Both the position numbers and the translations under genes were made by a program. A model generated the notes under the pieces. That model had not been told where the DNA came from. It did no database searches and was given only the letters and a program-made list of their open reading frames with translations. From DIGJ01 sp041821315 (GTDB taxonomy: Bacteria; Bacillota; Clostridia; Lachnospirales; Lachnospiraceae), in NCBI GenBank assembly GCA_041821315.1, contig JBGUEO010000027.1, positions 4,288 to 68,287 on the forward strand: a stretch of DNA of 64,000 bases. The letters are read 5' to 3'. Positions 43,198-51,620 of this stretch are shown here, piece after piece (position 1 is the first letter of the stretch; each line of letters starts with the position of its first letter).

Positions 43198-44416
43198 AAT
43201 TGACTCAAGCATTGTAAGATTGGCAAAAGAATATTCCAATACAGGAGCAGATTCTTTATTTATTTATAATTATACGAAAGATGATGCCTCCCGCGATGAA
43301 TTCTTAAAAACGATGAAGATTGTTGCAAAAGAATGTGAAATCCCGTTTTCAATTGGGATTTTTGTGGAACGCTTTGAAGATATAAAAAAGGCATTATATA
43401 CAGGAGCACAGCGAGTGGTTGTAAAACAGGCATTATTAAAAGGGGATACTGCTTTAATTGAGGGTGTTGAGCGTTTTGGTAAGGATAAAATAATCATGGA
43501 AATTGATTCGATTGGAGATTTCAAAGATTATGCTTATACACAACATTTAAAGAAAATTGGTGTATGTGGTGTGATGTTAAAACATGTTGTTATATCCGAT
43601 CGTTTGAAAAAAAATATAATAAAAGCGGATATGCCAATTATGATTCGGGATAGTCTGACACGCAATGATTTGATGGAACTTATGAACATTGAAAAGGTAG
43701 AAGGTGTGGCAACAAACTATTTTGAGGGAAAAGATATTATGAAGGCAAAGCGCGCTTTATATGAAAATAAAGTACCAGTTAATATATTTGAGACTTCAAT
43801 GAAATTTTCTGATTTTAAGAAAAATGCGGATGGACTTATTCCTGTAATTACTCAGGATTATAAGACAAGTGAAGTATTGATGCTTGCATATATGAATGAA
43901 GAATCGTTTGAAAAGACACTGGAGACTGGGAAAATGACTTATTGGAGCCGGAGTCGCAATGAGCTATGGTGTAAGGGAGATACTTCAGGGCATGTTCAAT
44001 ACGTAAAACACTTGATGATAGACTGCGATAGTGATACAATACTAGCAAAGGTAAAACAAGTTGGTGCAGCTTGCCACACGGGAAATCGCACATGCTTTTT
44101 TACGGATTTGGTAAAACATGAATATGATGAAGTCAATCCACTGACGGTGTTCAACGATGTATATGATGTGATTCTTGATCGCAAGATGCATCCGAAGGAA
44201 GGTTCTTATACAAACTATTTGTTTGATAAGGGAATTGACAAAATACTAAAGAAGTGTGGAGAAGAAGCAACAGAAATTGTGATTGCAGCAAAAAATCCGG
44301 ATGCAGAAGAATTGAAGTATGAAATTGCGGATTTTATGTATCATATGATGGTGCTAATGGCAGAATGCGGATTGGATTGGGATGATGTCATAAAAGAACT
44401 AGCGCATAGAAGATAG
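43154..44416 (+). CDS. hisIE: Fusion of an eroded HisF-like barrel with phosphoribosyl-AMP cyclohydrolase/phosphoribosyl-ATP diphosphatase (HisIE)
   Basis: 420 residues. Residues about 216-316 are HisI with WSRSRNELWCKGDTSGHVQ and GAACHTGNRTCFF, so zinc and substrate residues are intact. Residues about 330-420 are HisE with EGSYTNYLFDKG and KKCGEEATEIVIAAKN, also intact. Residues 1-210 align with HisF: KKIIGYMN matches KRIIACLD, so Asn11 replaces catalytic Asp11. GADSLFIYNYTKDDASRDEF matches the HisF segment after strand 2, SIGIFVERFED replaces the GGGI phosphate loop, and EID retains the second Asp (118). The barrel is some 40 residues shorter than HisF. ATG 43154 follows AAGGGAGA. HisIE activity is expected; cyclase activity is not. 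Confidence 0.88.
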   Translation: MEYKKIIGYMNGENEIDSSIVRLAKEYSNTGADSLFIYNYTKDDASRDEFLKTMKIVAKECEIPFSIGIFVERFEDIKKALYTGAQRVVVKQALLKGDTALIEGVERFGKDKIIMEIDSIGDFKDYAYTQHLKKIGVCGVMLKHVVISDRLKKNIIKADMPIMIRDSLTRNDLMELMNIEKVEGVATNYFEGKDIMKAKRALYENKVPVNIFETSMKFSDFKKNADGLIPVITQDYKTSEVLMLAYMNEESFEKTLETGKMTYWSRSRNELWCKGDTSGHVQYVKHLMIDCDSDTILAKVKQVGAACHTGNRTCFFTDLVKHEYDEVNPLTVFNDVYDVILDRKMHPKEGSYTNYLFDKGIDKILKKCGEEATEIVIAAKNPDAEELKYEIADFMYHMMVLMAECGLDWDDVIKELAHRR

Positions 44417-44427
44417 GAGGGATGAGT

Positions 44428-44547
44428 ATGTTGGGAGCTGCGTTTTTATATTATGTAGTTCGTTTTGTTATTTTTGCAGTTATTATAGGTGCAGGGATAT
44501 TTGCTGGAATGAAGATTCGTAAAAACAAAGATCAAAAAAATAGCTAA
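44428..44547 (+). CDS. 39-residue single-span membrane peptide
   Basis: A short frame 11 nt after the hisIE stop with a perfect AGGAGG 7 nt before its ATG. The product is MLGAAFLYYVVRFVIFAVII followed by a Gly/Ala-rich end of the helix (GAGIFAGM) and a basic tail (KIRKNKDQKNS), so a single transmembrane helix of about 26 residues with the positive end inside. A terminator follows at 44588. The good ribosome site and clean topology make it a likely real small protein, probably last in the his transcript. Function unknown. Confidence 0.7.
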   Translation: MLGAAFLYYVVRFVIFAVIIGAGIFAGMKIRKNKDQKNS

Positions 44548-44587
44548 AGGCGGTTGTTATAAGATCACAGTAGCATATAGACTCAAT

Positions 44588-44620
44588 AATAAGCGTGTCT
44601 TAGGGCGCGCTTATTTGTAT
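44588..44620 (+). terminator. Terminator of the histidine operon
   Basis: AATAAGCGTG pairs with CGCGCTTATT (one G-U) around an 8-base loop. The following sequence TTGTATCTT is T-rich but interrupted, so termination may be incomplete. Confidence 0.65.
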
Positions 44621-44636
44621 CTTAGATGAATCTTGT

Positions 44637-44665
44637 TTGACAAACACTTTATTTCTTTTTATAAT
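44637..44665 (+). promoter_or_regulatory. Promoter of alaS
   Basis: Perfect TTGACA (44637-44642) and TATAAT (44660-44665) spaced by 17 bases. The leader of about 75 nt contains a 21-codon open frame overlapping alaS. No T-box is present. Confidence 0.88.
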
Positions 44666-44683
44666 AGGAAATAAAATTATAAA

Positions 44684-44749
44684 ATGGCCGATAAAGCGCG
44701 TAAAGCGTATTTTTTGTGTCTAGAACCCTTTAGGAGGCAAATAGAATGA
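44684..44749 (+). CDS. Possible 21-codon upstream open frame in the alaS leader
   Basis: ATG 44684 opens a frame encoding MADKARKAYFLCLEPFRRQI plus Glu, ending with TGA that overlaps the alaS ATG (ATGA). Three of its first eight codons are for alanine (GCC, GCG, GCG). Its ribosome site is poor (AGGAAA about 11 nt upstream), and the alaS AGGAGG lies inside it. It could be a translationally coupled sensor of charged tRNA-Ala or a chance frame. Confidence 0.3.
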   Translation: MADKARKAYFLCLEPFRRQIE

Positions 44750-47400
44750 AACAATATGGAGTAAATGAACTTCGTAGAATGTATTTGGAATTTTTTGAAA
44801 GTAAAAATCATTTGGCAATGAAAAGTTTTTCTTTGGTACCACATAATGATAATAGTTTATTATTAATTAATGCAGGTATGGCACCACTAAAACCTTATTT
44901 TACTGGGCAAGAAATTCCACCGAGGAATCGTGTAACAACTTGTCAAAAATGCATTCGTACCGGGGATATCGAAAACGTTGGTAAGACGGCAAGGCATCTT
45001 ACTTTTTTTGAAATGTTAGGAAACTTCTCGTTTGGTGATTACTTTAAGAAGGAAGCCATTGCATGGTCATGGGAATTTTTGACGAAAGTAGTTGGATTAG
45101 AGGAAGATAGACTTTATCCATCCATTTATTTTGAAGATGATGAGGCATTTGAAATATGGAATCAGCAAATGGGGATTCCAGCGGAAAGAATCACACGTTT
45201 TTATCGCGATGAAGATGGAACATGTGATAATTTTTGGGAACATGGAGCTGGTCCTTGTGGCCCTTGTTCGGAAATTTATTATGACCGCGGAGAAAAATAT
45301 GGATGTAATAGTCCAGACTGTAAAGTTGGATGTGAGTGCGATCGTTTTATGGAAGTATGGAACAATGTGTTTACCCAATATGAGGGAGATGGGAAGGGAA
45401 ATTATTTAGAACTTTCGCAAAAAAATATTGATACGGGTATGGGATTAGAGCGACTTGCTGTAGTTGTGCAAGAGGTTGATTCTGTTTTTGATATTGATAC
45501 GATGAAGGCAATTCGTGATAAAATATGTGAAATGGCGCAAGTGGTTTATCAATCGGAGGAAGTAAAAGATGTATCCATTCGTTTGATTACAGATCATATA
45601 CGTTCTGCTACCTTTATGATTTCAGATGGAATAATGCCATCGAACGAAGGACGTGGATATGTACTTCGACGGTTGATTCGACGTGCGGCCAGACATGGAC
45701 GGTTACTTGGTATTGAAGGTCAGTTTCTTGCTAGCTTAAGTAATACCGTTATAAAGGAAAGTAAGGATGGATATCCGGAGCTCGAACAAAAGAAAGAATT
45801 TATCTTCAATGTGTTAACACAGGAAGAAAAGCAATTTAATAAAACAATTGATCAGGGACTTAGAATTTTAGGTGAAATGGAAGTGGAATTAAAACAATCA
45901 AAGAAGACGGTATTAGCTGGGGTAGATGCATTCAAACTTTATGATACCTATGGTTTTCCACTTGATTTAACGAAAGAAATATTAGAAGAAAAAGGCCTTT
46001 CCATTGACGAAGAGGGTTTTACTATGGCAATGGAAGAACAGCGAAACAAAGCTAGAGATGCTCGTAAGACAACCAATTATATGGGGGCAGATGTTACGGT
46101 ATATCAATCGATTGATCCGTCCATTACTTCTGCTTTTGTTGGATATGATCGATTGGTTCATCAATCGATTGTTACTGTGCTTACAACAGAAGATGAATTA
46201 GTACAAGCATTAACCGATGGCCAGATAGGTACTGTTATCGTAGAAGAAACACCGTTTTATGCCACCATGGGGGGGCAGCAGGCAGATATTGGAATGATTG
46301 AGATAGGCGATAGTAAGTTTAAGGTGGAAGACACCATTAAATTGCAGGGTGGAAAAGTAGGACATGTTGGAAAAATGATACAAGGAATGTTGAAAGTTGG
46401 AGATAGCGTAACCTTGCATGTGTGTGAAGAAAATCGCCTTGCTACGGGTAAAAATCATACCGCTACCCATATTTTACAAAAAGCATTACGATTGGTATTA
46501 GGAAATCATGTAGAGCAAGCAGGTTCTTATGTAGATGCAGACCGTCTTCGCTTTGATTTCACTCATTTTTCTGCTATGACATCGGAGGAACTTGCAAAAG
46601 TAGAAGAAATTGTAAAGCAAGAAGTTGCAAAAGGCGAGGTTGTTCTTACAGAAGAAATGACTTTGGAAGAAGCAAAGAATACGGGTGCAATGGCTCTTTT
46701 TGGTGAAAAATATGGCGATACGGTACGCGTAGTAAAAGTAGGTGACTTTAGTACTGAGCTTTGCGGGGGTACACATGTAGCAAATACTAACACAATTACG
46801 GCCTTTAAGATCCTTTCGGAAACGGGGATTGCAGCTGGGGTTCGCCGTATTGAAGCATTGACAGCGGATGGAGTCTTTGCTTATTACGATGAAGTAGAGA
46901 CAGAACTGCACAAAGCAGCAAAATTGGCAAAAGCAGAGCCAGTAAATCTTGTAAAGAAGATTGAATCAATGCAAGAAGAATTGAAAGTACTCCAATCAGA
47001 AAATCAAAAGCTGAGGGATAAGGTGGCAAAGGATGCGCTTGGAGATGTAATGGATCAGGTGGTAGAAGTAAAGGGCATGAAATTACTTGCTACGAAGGTT
47101 GACGATGTGGATATGAATGGACTTCGTACATTAGGAGATCAATTAAAGGATAAATTAGGAGAAGGAGTAGTAGTTCTTGCATCTGCAAAAGATGGAAAAG
47201 TTAATTTAATTGCTATGGTTACTGATCAGGCAATGAAAATGGGAGCACATGCTGGAAACTTAATTAAAGAGATTGCATCCTTAGTTGGTGGAGGTGGTGG
47301 AGGCCGCCCTAATATGGCACAGGCAGGCGGTAAGAATCCAGCAGGCATTAACGATGCAATGAAAGCGGTAAAGGAAGTAGTGGAAAATCAGATAAAATAA
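44746..47400 (+). CDS. alaS: Alanine--tRNA ligase
   Basis: Class II synthetase of 884 residues. The N-terminal catalytic core has MAPLKPYFTG and RHLTFFEMLGNFSFGDYFK (motif 2). The mid-region supplies tRNA recognition; the editing domain carries KNHTATHILQKALR with the zinc HxxxH and, later, LCGGTHVANT. The C-terminal C-Ala part contains a coiled coil (about 725-765) and a Gly-rich GGGGGGRPNMAQAGG DHH-like oligomerisation end. All parts are present at usual length. AGGAGG precedes the ATG, and a strong promoter drives it. Confidence 0.98.
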   Translation: MKQYGVNELRRMYLEFFESKNHLAMKSFSLVPHNDNSLLLINAGMAPLKPYFTGQEIPPRNRVTTCQKCIRTGDIENVGKTARHLTFFEMLGNFSFGDYFKKEAIAWSWEFLTKVVGLEEDRLYPSIYFEDDEAFEIWNQQMGIPAERITRFYRDEDGTCDNFWEHGAGPCGPCSEIYYDRGEKYGCNSPDCKVGCECDRFMEVWNNVFTQYEGDGKGNYLELSQKNIDTGMGLERLAVVVQEVDSVFDIDTMKAIRDKICEMAQVVYQSEEVKDVSIRLITDHIRSATFMISDGIMPSNEGRGYVLRRLIRRAARHGRLLGIEGQFLASLSNTVIKESKDGYPELEQKKEFIFNVLTQEEKQFNKTIDQGLRILGEMEVELKQSKKTVLAGVDAFKLYDTYGFPLDLTKEILEEKGLSIDEEGFTMAMEEQRNKARDARKTTNYMGADVTVYQSIDPSITSAFVGYDRLVHQSIVTVLTTEDELVQALTDGQIGTVIVEETPFYATMGGQQADIGMIEIGDSKFKVEDTIKLQGGKVGHVGKMIQGMLKVGDSVTLHVCEENRLATGKNHTATHILQKALRLVLGNHVEQAGSYVDADRLRFDFTHFSAMTSEELAKVEEIVKQEVAKGEVVLTEEMTLEEAKNTGAMALFGEKYGDTVRVVKVGDFSTELCGGTHVANTNTITAFKILSETGIAAGVRRIEALTADGVFAYYDEVETELHKAAKLAKAEPVNLVKKIESMQEELKVLQSENQKLRDKVAKDALGDVMDQVVEVKGMKLLATKVDDVDMNGLRTLGDQLKDKLGEGVVVLASAKDGKVNLIAMVTDQAMKMGAHAGNLIKEIASLVGGGGGGRPNMAQAGGKNPAGINDAMKAVKEVVENQIK

Positions 47401-47432
47401 TTAAAAAATATGCATATTTTTCAAAAAAATAG

Positions 47433-47460
47433 TTGACGAATTTGAAAAATATGATATAAT
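47433..47460 (+). promoter_or_regulatory. Promoter of rpsU
   Basis: TTGACG (47433-47438) and TATAAT (47455-47460) with a 16-base spacer, just after a small AT-only palindrome (AAAAATATGCATATTTTT, near 47404-47421) that may weakly end alaS transcripts. Confidence 0.75.
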
Positions 47461-47535
47461 CTTAATAGTGCTATAAAATACCCAAACAGTTGTATGAGCA
47501 CAATTCACAACTGGAGGGAGGTTAGGTGTGAGACT

Positions 47536-47709
47536 ATGTCAAATGTTATCGTAAAAGAAAACGAAACTTTAGATAGTGCACTTCGCAGATTTAAAAGAAA
47601 CTGTGCGAAGGCTGGTATCCAACAGGAGATTCGTAAAAGAGAGCATTATGAGAAGCCAAGCGTTAAACGCAAGAAAAAATCAGAGGCTGCTCGTAAGCGT
47701 AAATACTAG
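47536..47709 (+). CDS. rpsU: 30S ribosomal protein S21
   Basis: A small, very basic protein of 57 residues, close to the usual 57-58. It begins SNVIVKENETLDSALRRFKR and ends in a Lys/Arg-rich tail (KKKSEAARKRKY). ATG 47536 is used; the frame is open further upstream, but that start would lie before the ribosome site. An unusually long purine-rich stretch (GGAGGGAGGTTAGGTG, 47513-47528) precedes it. In bacilli rpsU also lies just upstream of the yqfC-phoH region. Confidence 0.97.
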   Translation: MSNVIVKENETLDSALRRFKRNCAKAGIQQEIRKREHYEKPSVKRKKKSEAARKRKY

Positions 47710-47740
47710 TATAAGCAGTATCATAATATTGTGCAAGATA

Positions 47741-47767
47741 AGAGAGATGGTAATCATCTCTCTTTTT
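47741..47767 (+). terminator. Terminator after rpsU
   Basis: AGAGAGATG pairs perfectly with CATCTCTCT around GTAAT, followed by a T run. It isolates rpsU from yqfC. Confidence 0.85.
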
Positions 47768-47825
47768 GAATGTTTTTTTTGCCTGAATCATATAGTAAAT
47801 AGTAGTATTATAGTTTGGAGGCTAT

Positions 47826-48104
47826 ATGAAGCAAAAAACGGTTGAAATAATGGAAAGTTTATCAGAAGCCATGAAATTGCCTTCGGATATATTGGCAGGA
47901 GCGCCTATTCTATCCATGATTGGGCAAAGACAGCTTTTGGTAGAAAATTATAAAGGCATTATAGAATATACAGAAGAACGAATTCGAATTCAAACAAAAA
48001 TTGGGCGAATTTTGGTAGAAGGAACATGTTTAAACATTGAATATTATACAGTGGATGATATGAAAATCATAGGGTGCATAACGATGATTCAATTCTGTGA
48101 GTAA
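47826..48104 (+). CDS. yqfC: Sporulation protein YqfC (YabP/YqfC family)
   Basis: 92 residues of the YabP/YqfC beta-rich fold, with LAGAPILSMIGQRQLLVENYKG giving the family pattern at about 24-45. The family is needed in the mother cell during spore formation. GGAGG precedes the ATG. yqfD follows 16 nt later, as in B. subtilis, which supports the name. A weak TTGCCT -35 and TAGTAT -10 may be present upstream, but sporulation genes of this type are normally read by sigma-E, and I cannot identify a clear sigma-E site. Confidence 0.88.
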   Translation: MKQKTVEIMESLSEAMKLPSDILAGAPILSMIGQRQLLVENYKGIIEYTEERIRIQTKIGRILVEGTCLNIEYYTVDDMKIIGCITMIQFCE

Positions 48105-48120
48105 GGGAAGGGATTAACGA

Positions 48121-49350
48121 TTGGCACAGACAGTAATGAGATGGCTACAAGGATACCTTTTATTAGAACTAAAAGGATCATCCCCAGAACGTTTTTTGAA
48201 TCTTTGTCGTATGCGTGACTTGTATACGTGGGATATTGAGTGTGAGAAATCACAATACAAATTTTGTATGACGATTAAGAATTTTAAAGAACTAAAACCA
48301 GTAGTTCGAAAAACAAAAACAATTCCAATTATAAAACAAAGAGTTGGGCTTCCCTTTCATATTTCTTTTATGAAAAAAAGATGGGGATTTCTAATTGGAT
48401 TTCTTTGCTTTCTTTTTCTGCTTCTTTTTATGTCAAAGTTAGTATGGAATATGGAAGTGGAGGGACAATATTCACATACACAAGAAGAAATGCTGCGTTA
48501 TATGTACCAAAATGGAATACATCGTCTTGTTTTTTTAGAAGATATTGATTGTCTTTTATTGGAAGAATCAATACGAAAGGAGTTTGAAGATATTGGGTGG
48601 GTGTCTGCTCAAATTAAGGGAACGAAACTCATTGTTCGCATCAAAGAGACGGATATGCCAACCCTTTATGAACAGCGAACCACTCCGGTTCATATTGTGG
48701 CCGATCGGGATGGAACGATCGATTCTATCATGACCAGAAAAGGGACTCCGTTGGTAAAAGCGGGTGATGAGGTGAAAGCTGGCGATATTTTGATTTCGGG
48801 TATTGTTGACATTGTTGGCGATAATGAAGTGCTCATTCGAAAATCACCAGTTGTTGCAGATGGAGATATTATGTTAAATACCGTATATCAGTATCAAAGT
48901 AAAAAAAAGTTACCCTATAAGAAAAAACAATTTACTGGAAAAATGGTAAAAGGATTACGAATTCGGATAAAGAATAAAACACTTTCTTTGAATGTTCCAG
49001 ATGTATTCACAAAAAAATGGAAACAGTCAATCGAACTAGTTGAAACGAGGCAAACTATGTTTGCAACCATTGATATTCTTACAAGGAAAGAATATATAGA
49101 AACGACACACGCATATACAACGCAAGAAGCGATTGATTATTTAACCTTAAAATTCAGAAAATATATCAAGGAAATCGAGGAAAAAGGGGTGATTATTCAG
49201 CAAAATAATGTTAAAATAAATAAGATGGGTAATAAAATGGTTGCAAGTGGAACACTTAATGTATCGCAACCTGTTACAACATATCGAAAAATATTGGATA
49301 CCGAGTGGAGGAATACAGAAAAGAATGAGTATAGTGGAGACGATAATTGA
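48121..49350 (+). CDS. yqfD: Sporulation protein YqfD
   Basis: A 409-residue membrane protein required for sporulation in B. subtilis. The N-terminal 75 residues are cytoplasmic, one hydrophobic span lies at about residues 90-110 (WGFLIGFLCFLFLLLF), and the remainder should be extracytoplasmic. It contains a POTRA-like start (EEMLRYMYQNGIH) and a beta-rich region with DGTIDSIMTRKGTPLVKAGD. TTG 48121 is taken because AAGGGAAGGGA lies upstream; ATG 48136 would give a slightly shorter protein. It overlaps phoH by 26 nt. Confidence 0.9.
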   Translation: MAQTVMRWLQGYLLLELKGSSPERFLNLCRMRDLYTWDIECEKSQYKFCMTIKNFKELKPVVRKTKTIPIIKQRVGLPFHISFMKKRWGFLIGFLCFLFLLLFMSKLVWNMEVEGQYSHTQEEMLRYMYQNGIHRLVFLEDIDCLLLEESIRKEFEDIGWVSAQIKGTKLIVRIKETDMPTLYEQRTTPVHIVADRDGTIDSIMTRKGTPLVKAGDEVKAGDILISGIVDIVGDNEVLIRKSPVVADGDIMLNTVYQYQSKKKLPYKKKQFTGKMVKGLRIRIKNKTLSLNVPDVFTKKWKQSIELVETRQTMFATIDILTRKEYIETTHAYTTQEAIDYLTLKFRKYIKEIEEKGVIIQQNNVKINKMGNKMVASGTLNVSQPVTTYRKILDTEWRNTEKNEYSGDDN

Positions 49351-50317
49351 TATTCCGGCAGAACATCAAAAAAATGTGTTTGGACAGTATGATGCTTATA
49401 TGAAGACAATAGAAAAGACATTAAAGGTAACCATTGTCACAAGAAATAATGAATTAAAGATAATTGGAAATAAAAAGGATATAGAAAATGCAAAACGAGT
49501 GTTTGTACAGCTTATTGAACTAGCAAAGCGAGGCAACACAATTACAGAACAAAATGTAAACTATTGCCTGGCGCTTTCCTTAGAAGAAAAAGAAGGTACA
49601 CTTGTTGAAATTGATTCTGATTTAGTTTGTCATACAATACATGGGAAACCAATTAAACCCAAAACAATTGGGCAAAAAAAATATGTGGATCAAATTCGAG
49701 AGAAAATGATTGTATTTGGAATTGGACCTGCTGGAACAGGAAAGACATATCTGGCGATGGCGATGGCAATTCATGCATTTAAAAATGATGAGGTTGGACG
49801 TATTATTTTAACGAGACCTGCAATTGAAGCGGGTGAGAAGCTTGGATTTTTGCCAGGTGATTTACAAAGCAAAGTAGATCCATATTTAAGACCCCTTTAT
49901 GATGCTCTTTATCAGATTATGGGACCAGAAAGTTATATGAAAAATACAGAAAAGGGATTAATTGAAGTGGCTCCGCTAGCTTATATGCGAGGAAGAACCC
50001 TTGATAATGCCTTTATTATTCTCGATGAGGCACAAAATACCACTGCAGCACAAATGAAAATGTTTTTAACAAGAATTGGGTTTGGTTCAAAAGTAATTAT
50101 TACAGGAGATTTAACACAAAAAGATTTACCAAGTGGAACCAAATCAGGTCTAGAACATGCGGTTAAAGTGCTATCTGAGGTAGAAGATATTGGATTTTCT
50201 TATTTAACCTGTCAAGATGTCGTGCGACATCCATTGGTACAAAAAATTGTAAAAGCATATGATTCTTACGAAGCAAAGCAAGAGAAACGTAATTCAAAAA
50301 AATACGATAAGAGGTAG
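49325..50317 (+). CDS. phoH: PhoH-family ATPase
   Basis: 330 residues. An N-terminal KH-like RNA-binding region (about 1-110) precedes the ATPase with Walker A GPAGTGKTYLA, then RPAIEAGEKLGFLPGD, Walker B AFIILDEAQNTT, and TGDLTQKDLP. PhoH proteins are linked to RNA metabolism and are regularly next to ybeY, as here. ATG 49325 within the end of yqfD is chosen because the family N-terminus starts there; its ribosome site is weak (GAAAAG), so translation may be coupled to yqfD. Confidence 0.93.
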   Translation: MSIVETIIDIPAEHQKNVFGQYDAYMKTIEKTLKVTIVTRNNELKIIGNKKDIENAKRVFVQLIELAKRGNTITEQNVNYCLALSLEEKEGTLVEIDSDLVCHTIHGKPIKPKTIGQKKYVDQIREKMIVFGIGPAGTGKTYLAMAMAIHAFKNDEVGRIILTRPAIEAGEKLGFLPGDLQSKVDPYLRPLYDALYQIMGPESYMKNTEKGLIEVAPLAYMRGRTLDNAFIILDEAQNTTAAQMKMFLTRIGFGSKVIITGDLTQKDLPSGTKSGLEHAVKVLSEVEDIGFSYLTCQDVVRHPLVQKIVKAYDSYEAKQEKRNSKKYDKR

Positions 50318-50321
50318 ACTG

Positions 50322-51551
50322 TTGAAAACGCATGAAAAAAAGAGGGAATTTTATCGTCTGTTTTGGGGAGTTATTCTGATTGCTTCCAGTTTTAGTGCTT
50401 TGTTTTTTATACAAAGTACATCGATGGAAGTGTTAATGATTGCAAAGATGTATATGATTACAATTATATTGATTGCAGCTTTTCATGGAATTATAAGTAC
50501 GAATCAAATGACTTTTTTCAAAGAGAAACGAATCGTTTATGATTTGAGTATCGGATACATACTATCTTCTGCCATTTTGTGTATGGATATAAAAGTTCCT
50601 ATTTACTTATTATGGATACTTGGAAGTATCTACATTGCAAAGAAAGTGCATCCATTGGTTGGAATATTTTTTCACTTTATATTCACCTTTTTATTATGTA
50701 ATATTAAGGCATATGGGGTAGAAGAGTTTATGTATAACTTTATAATAGGTTGTATTTTATGTCTTCTTGTTTCATTCGCGGATACGCTGATATCACTTTT
50801 TTATGTGCTTATTATTACTGGTTCAATCGAAGTTATTTTGATGTTTTTAAAATATAGTTTTATAGTTAACAAAGTAGTCTATTCACATTCGTTATATAAA
50901 ATAGTAACAATATACCTTGTCGTAATTATTTCTTATTTTTTTCATGCAAATAAAGTAGAACAGTCGTCGGATGAGGTTACAAAAATAGAACAAACCCAGC
51001 CGGAAGCAACACAAGTTATCACAATACCAACGATAGAATCTTATGATTACACGACCTTAATAACAAGTGATGCTCCGCTTATGAAACGTCTACATGAGGA
51101 AAAACCGATGATTTATCGACATTCTCTACTAATTGGGATTTTAGCGGAAAAGGCAGCAATTAAAATTGGTGTAAACGAAGTTCTTGCCAAAGCAGGAGGA
51201 CTCTATCATGAGATCGGCCGATTGGAATCAGGCGATTATTTAGCAAATGGAATTCGGATTGCGAAAGAACAAAAACTTCCGCTTCTTCTTATAAAAATCA
51301 TCCAACAACAAAATGGAAAATTAGAAAAGCCAACCTCCAAAGAGGCAGCAATTCTTATGCTTACAGATAGTATAGTGACAACAATTAAATATTTTGAAAA
51401 ACAGCCAGAGAACGTAAAACGTTCGCATGATAAAATTATTGAAGATATCTTTCGGATTCGTTTCGAACAGGGAATGCTAGAAGAGTCGTTGTTGTCCTTA
51501 GCAGAATATCAGCAATTAAAAGAATTTTATCATATTAATTTGCCAAAATAG
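50322..51551 (+). CDS. Truncated PgpH/YqfF-like 7TM protein with a degenerate HD domain
   Basis: 409 residues at the position of pgpH (yqfF). The large extracellular 7TMR-HDED domain of normal PgpH (about 700 residues) is missing. Residues about 12-205 hold six to seven hydrophobic helices, and residues about 255-400 resemble the HD domain. The first His is kept (His267), but the HD pair is His296-Glu297, and the usual QHHG is QQQNG. A stretch between them that normally bears another His is shortened. LTDS keeps the late Asp. So cyclic-di-AMP hydrolysis is doubtful. TTG 50322 is the start, with AGAGGTAG 6 nt upstream. It could be a pseudoenzyme or a sensor. Confidence 0.82.
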   Translation: MKTHEKKREFYRLFWGVILIASSFSALFFIQSTSMEVLMIAKMYMITIILIAAFHGIISTNQMTFFKEKRIVYDLSIGYILSSAILCMDIKVPIYLLWILGSIYIAKKVHPLVGIFFHFIFTFLLCNIKAYGVEEFMYNFIIGCILCLLVSFADTLISLFYVLIITGSIEVILMFLKYSFIVNKVVYSHSLYKIVTIYLVVIISYFFHANKVEQSSDEVTKIEQTQPEATQVITIPTIESYDYTTLITSDAPLMKRLHEEKPMIYRHSLLIGILAEKAAIKIGVNEVLAKAGGLYHEIGRLESGDYLANGIRIAKEQKLPLLLIKIIQQQNGKLEKPTSKEAAILMLTDSIVTTIKYFEKQPENVKRSHDKIIEDIFRIRFEQGMLEESLLSLAEYQQLKEFYHINLPK

Positions 51552-51620
51552 AGAAAACGTGATACCATACAATTTCGAAACAAAATAGAGGAGTGCCAAT
51601 GTGAGCAGACAGGAGTAAAG

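Noticed and set aside
44666..44745. T-box in front of alaS
   Set aside because: The leader is too short and lacks stem I and T-box motifs.
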